A DNA stretch of 22,266 nt from Allosphingosinicella sp. (lineage in GTDB: Bacteria > Pseudomonadota > Alphaproteobacteria > Sphingomonadales > Sphingomonadaceae): NCBI GenBank assembly GCA_030146745.1, contig JASLBD010000044.1, forward strand, positions 1 to 22,266, read 5' to 3'. Numbering within the stretch: position 1 is the stretch's first letter; each line of letters starts with the position of its first letter. Positions 20,785-22,266 of the stretch are shown here, one piece after another. The notes below the pieces were generated by a model, which ran no database searches, was not told where the DNA came from, and saw only the letters and a list, made by a program, of their open reading frames with translations. The position numbers and the translations under genes are program-made.

Positions 20785-22266
20785 ATGGTTTCGGATCGGC
20801 TTTTCGGACGGGCTCATGCCTTGCGGCACATTCTGGGGGCCGTTTCCGGCACGGTGCTCGCTCTCGCCCTCGCCGCCCCCGCTCACGCCCAGGATGCGGA
20901 GCCGCCGGCGGCCGAAGCCGAGGCCGCGGAGCAGGCGGAAGCCGCCGTTCCCGAACCCGAAACCGGCGGCCAGACCGTGGCCGCGGAAGGCGTCGCCACC
21001 GAGGACATCGTCGTCACCGGCTTCCGGCGTTCCCTCCAGTCGGCGCTCAACGTGAAGCGCCAGTCGGTCTCCGCGGTCGACGCCATCGTCGCCGAGGATA
21101 TCGCCAAATTCCCCGACCAGAATCTGGCCGAGTCGCTCCAGCGCATTCCCGGAATCTCGATTCAGCGCGACGGCGGCGAAGGCCGGGCGATCACCGTCCG
21201 CGGCCTCGACGCCCGATTCACCCGGGTCCGGGTCAACGGCCTCGAGACGGTCGCGACGTCCACCGACGGCGCCAGCGCCAATCGCGACCGCGCCTTCGAT
21301 TTCAACGTCTTCGCCTCCGAGCTGTTCAACTCGATCGTCGTCCACAAGACCGCCGAAGCCTCGCTCGACGAAGGCTCGCTTGGCGCGGTGGTCGACCTCA
21401 ACACGGGCAACCCACTGGGCGGCCAGCGCGGCTTCACCCTAGTTGGATCGGTCCAGGCGTCCTATAACGACCTCAGCAAGAACGTCGGGCCTCGGGTCGC
21501 GGGCCTGCTCTCCTGGAAGTCGCCCGACGGCACCTTCGGTGCGGCGATCTCGGCGGCCTATCAGAAGACCGACACGCTCGAGCTCGGCAACAATACGGTG
21601 CGATGGGCTCAGGGCCGGTTCGATTCCGTCGCTGGAACGCCGTGCTTCTTCAACACGACCGGTACCGGGGCCGACCTCGTCTACACCACACCCCGTCCCG
21701 ATGCCGGAGGCAGGTATCGGCAGAGCGCCGCCTGCGATTCGGTCGCCCTTGCGTTCCACCCCCGAATTCCGCGCTACGGCGAGGTCGGCCACGACCGCGA
21801 GCGGCTCGGCATCACCGGCAGCGTCCAGTGGGCTCCAAACGATTCCACCAAAATCTCGCTCGACGGCCTCTATTCGACGTTCAAGGAGGTCCGCGAGGAG
21901 AAGTGGGCGGAGGTGCTTTTCCGATCCAACGAGCGGTCGATCGACGTCGTCGACTACCAGATCGACCCGGCGACCAACAACCTCGTCAGCGGCACGTTCA
22001 ACGACGCCTGGGTCAGGACGGAGCATTATCTTCGCCGCTCCAAGACCGAATTCTACCAGCTCGGAGCGACTTGGGACCAGGACATCACCGACAAGTTCCG
22101 GTTCACCCTGCTCGGCGGATTCTCCCAGTCCGACGCCAGCATCCCCGTCGAGACCACCCTCGTCTTCGACGATCGCGACGCCCAGGGCTATCGTTACGAT
22201 TATACGAATTCGCGCCGTCCGGTGCTCAGCTTCGGCACCAGTGTCACCGATCCGGCGGTCTTCCAG
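20785..22266 (+). CDS. TonB-dependent receptor (3' end outside window)
   Basis: The frame is open from ATG 20785 to the window end, 494 codons and still running. GGGAGG at 20770-20775 is the ribosome site. A signal peptide ends near APAHA/QDAEP (residue 35/36), followed by an unusual Glu/Ala/Pro-rich linker (about 37-72), then a TonB-box-like DIVVTGFRRSLQSALNVKRQ (74-93) and the plug domain, with KFPDQNLAESLQRIPGISIQ (108-127), the RDGGEGRAITVRGLD block (128-142) and EASLDEGSLGAVVDL near 190-205. These are the marks of the Caulobacter/Xanthomonas-type receptors used for oligosaccharide uptake. Barrel strands begin after about 215. With two operators upstream it is probably the outer-membrane importer of oligogalacturonides or related uronides; the substrate is inference. 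Confidence 0.94.
   Translation, partial: MVSDRLFGRAHALRHILGAVSGTVLALALAAPAHAQDAEPPAAEAEAAEQAEAAVPEPETGGQTVAAEGVATEDIVVTGFRRSLQSALNVKRQSVSAVDAIVAEDIAKFPDQNLAESLQRIPGISIQRDGGEGRAITVRGLDARFTRVRVNGLETVATSTDGASANRDRAFDFNVFASELFNSIVVHKTAEASLDEGSLGAVVDLNTGNPLGGQRGFTLVGSVQASYNDLSKNVGPRVAGLLSWKSPDGTFGAAISAAYQKTDTLELGNNTVRWAQGRFDSVAGTPCFFNTTGTGADLVYTTPRPDAGGRYRQSAACDSVALAFHPRIPRYGEVGHDRERLGITGSVQWAPNDSTKISLDGLYSTFKEVREEKWAEVLFRSNERSIDVVDYQIDPATNNLVSGTFNDAWVRTEHYLRRSKTEFYQLGATWDQDITDKFRFTLLGGFSQSDASIPVETTLVFDDRDAQGYRYDYTNSRRPVLSFGTSVTDPAVFQ

Noticed and set aside
22237..22250. GGCACCAGTGTCAC inside the TonB-dependent receptor gene as a seventh operator
   Set aside because: It breaks the invariant ACCGGT core and lies in coding sequence.

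Overview
The window is GC-rich and almost fully coding. It looks like a chromosomal piece of an alphaproteobacterium of the Sphingomonas group. The grounds are a FemAB-type protein of the XrtA/PEP-CTERM-associated kind, a TonB-dependent receptor of the Caulobacter/Xanthomonas type, Tat-like and lipoprotein signal peptides, and several copies of the GTCATnCCGG-type and CATTGCGAGGAGCG-type intergenic inverted repeats that sphingomonad genomes carry. The assignment rests on recognition, not on a search.

Left part (1-5581), unrelated to the rest: the 3' part of a MacB/FtsX-type ABC permease, a convergent gene for a TIR-like membrane-anchored protein, a small Arg-rich ORF that may be an N-terminally truncated remnant, a FemAB-like acyltransferase-fold protein, and a Yip1-family membrane protein.

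Right part (about 5600 to the end): a hexuronate/pectin catabolic locus in four or five transcription units around one LacI-family regulator. Unit A (+): TRAP transporter dctP-dctQ-dctM plus a PepSY-like lipoprotein, preceded by a possible 13-codon leader ORF. Unit B (-): a FAH-family 2-keto-4-pentenoate-hydratase-like enzyme. Unit C (-): altronate dehydratase (uxaA) and a mannitol-dehydrogenase-family hexuronate reductase (UxuB-like), overlapping by 4 nt. The lacI-type gene (+) follows. Unit D (+): uxaC, kduI, kduD, kdgK and a type-B carboxylesterase. Unit E (+): a TonB-dependent receptor running off the window end.

Together these encode outer-membrane uptake (receptor), inner-membrane uptake (TRAP), isomerisation of galacturonate/glucuronate (UxaC), reduction and dehydration to 2-keto-3-deoxygluconate (UxuB-like and UxaA), the parallel unsaturated-uronate branch (KduI, KduD), and phosphorylation (KdgK). 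KDPG aldolase, mannonate dehydratase UxuA and pectate lyases are not in the window.

The most striking signal is a palindromic operator. The exact decamer TGACACCGGT (either strand) occurs six times in the sequence as I read it, always intergenic: once before each of units A, B, C and D and twice before unit E. It defines a local regulon, most likely of the central LacI-type protein, and draws the FAH-family hydratase and the PepSY-like lipoprotein into hexuronate metabolism, where neither has an obvious role. A second layer is a set of seven 80-95 bp inverted repeats filling nearly every gap of the locus, several with C(GAAA)G hairpins, one of which supplies the stop codon of the reductase gene. 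No gene-free stretch exceeds 300 bases unless the small ORF at 3415 is discounted (3315-3728).
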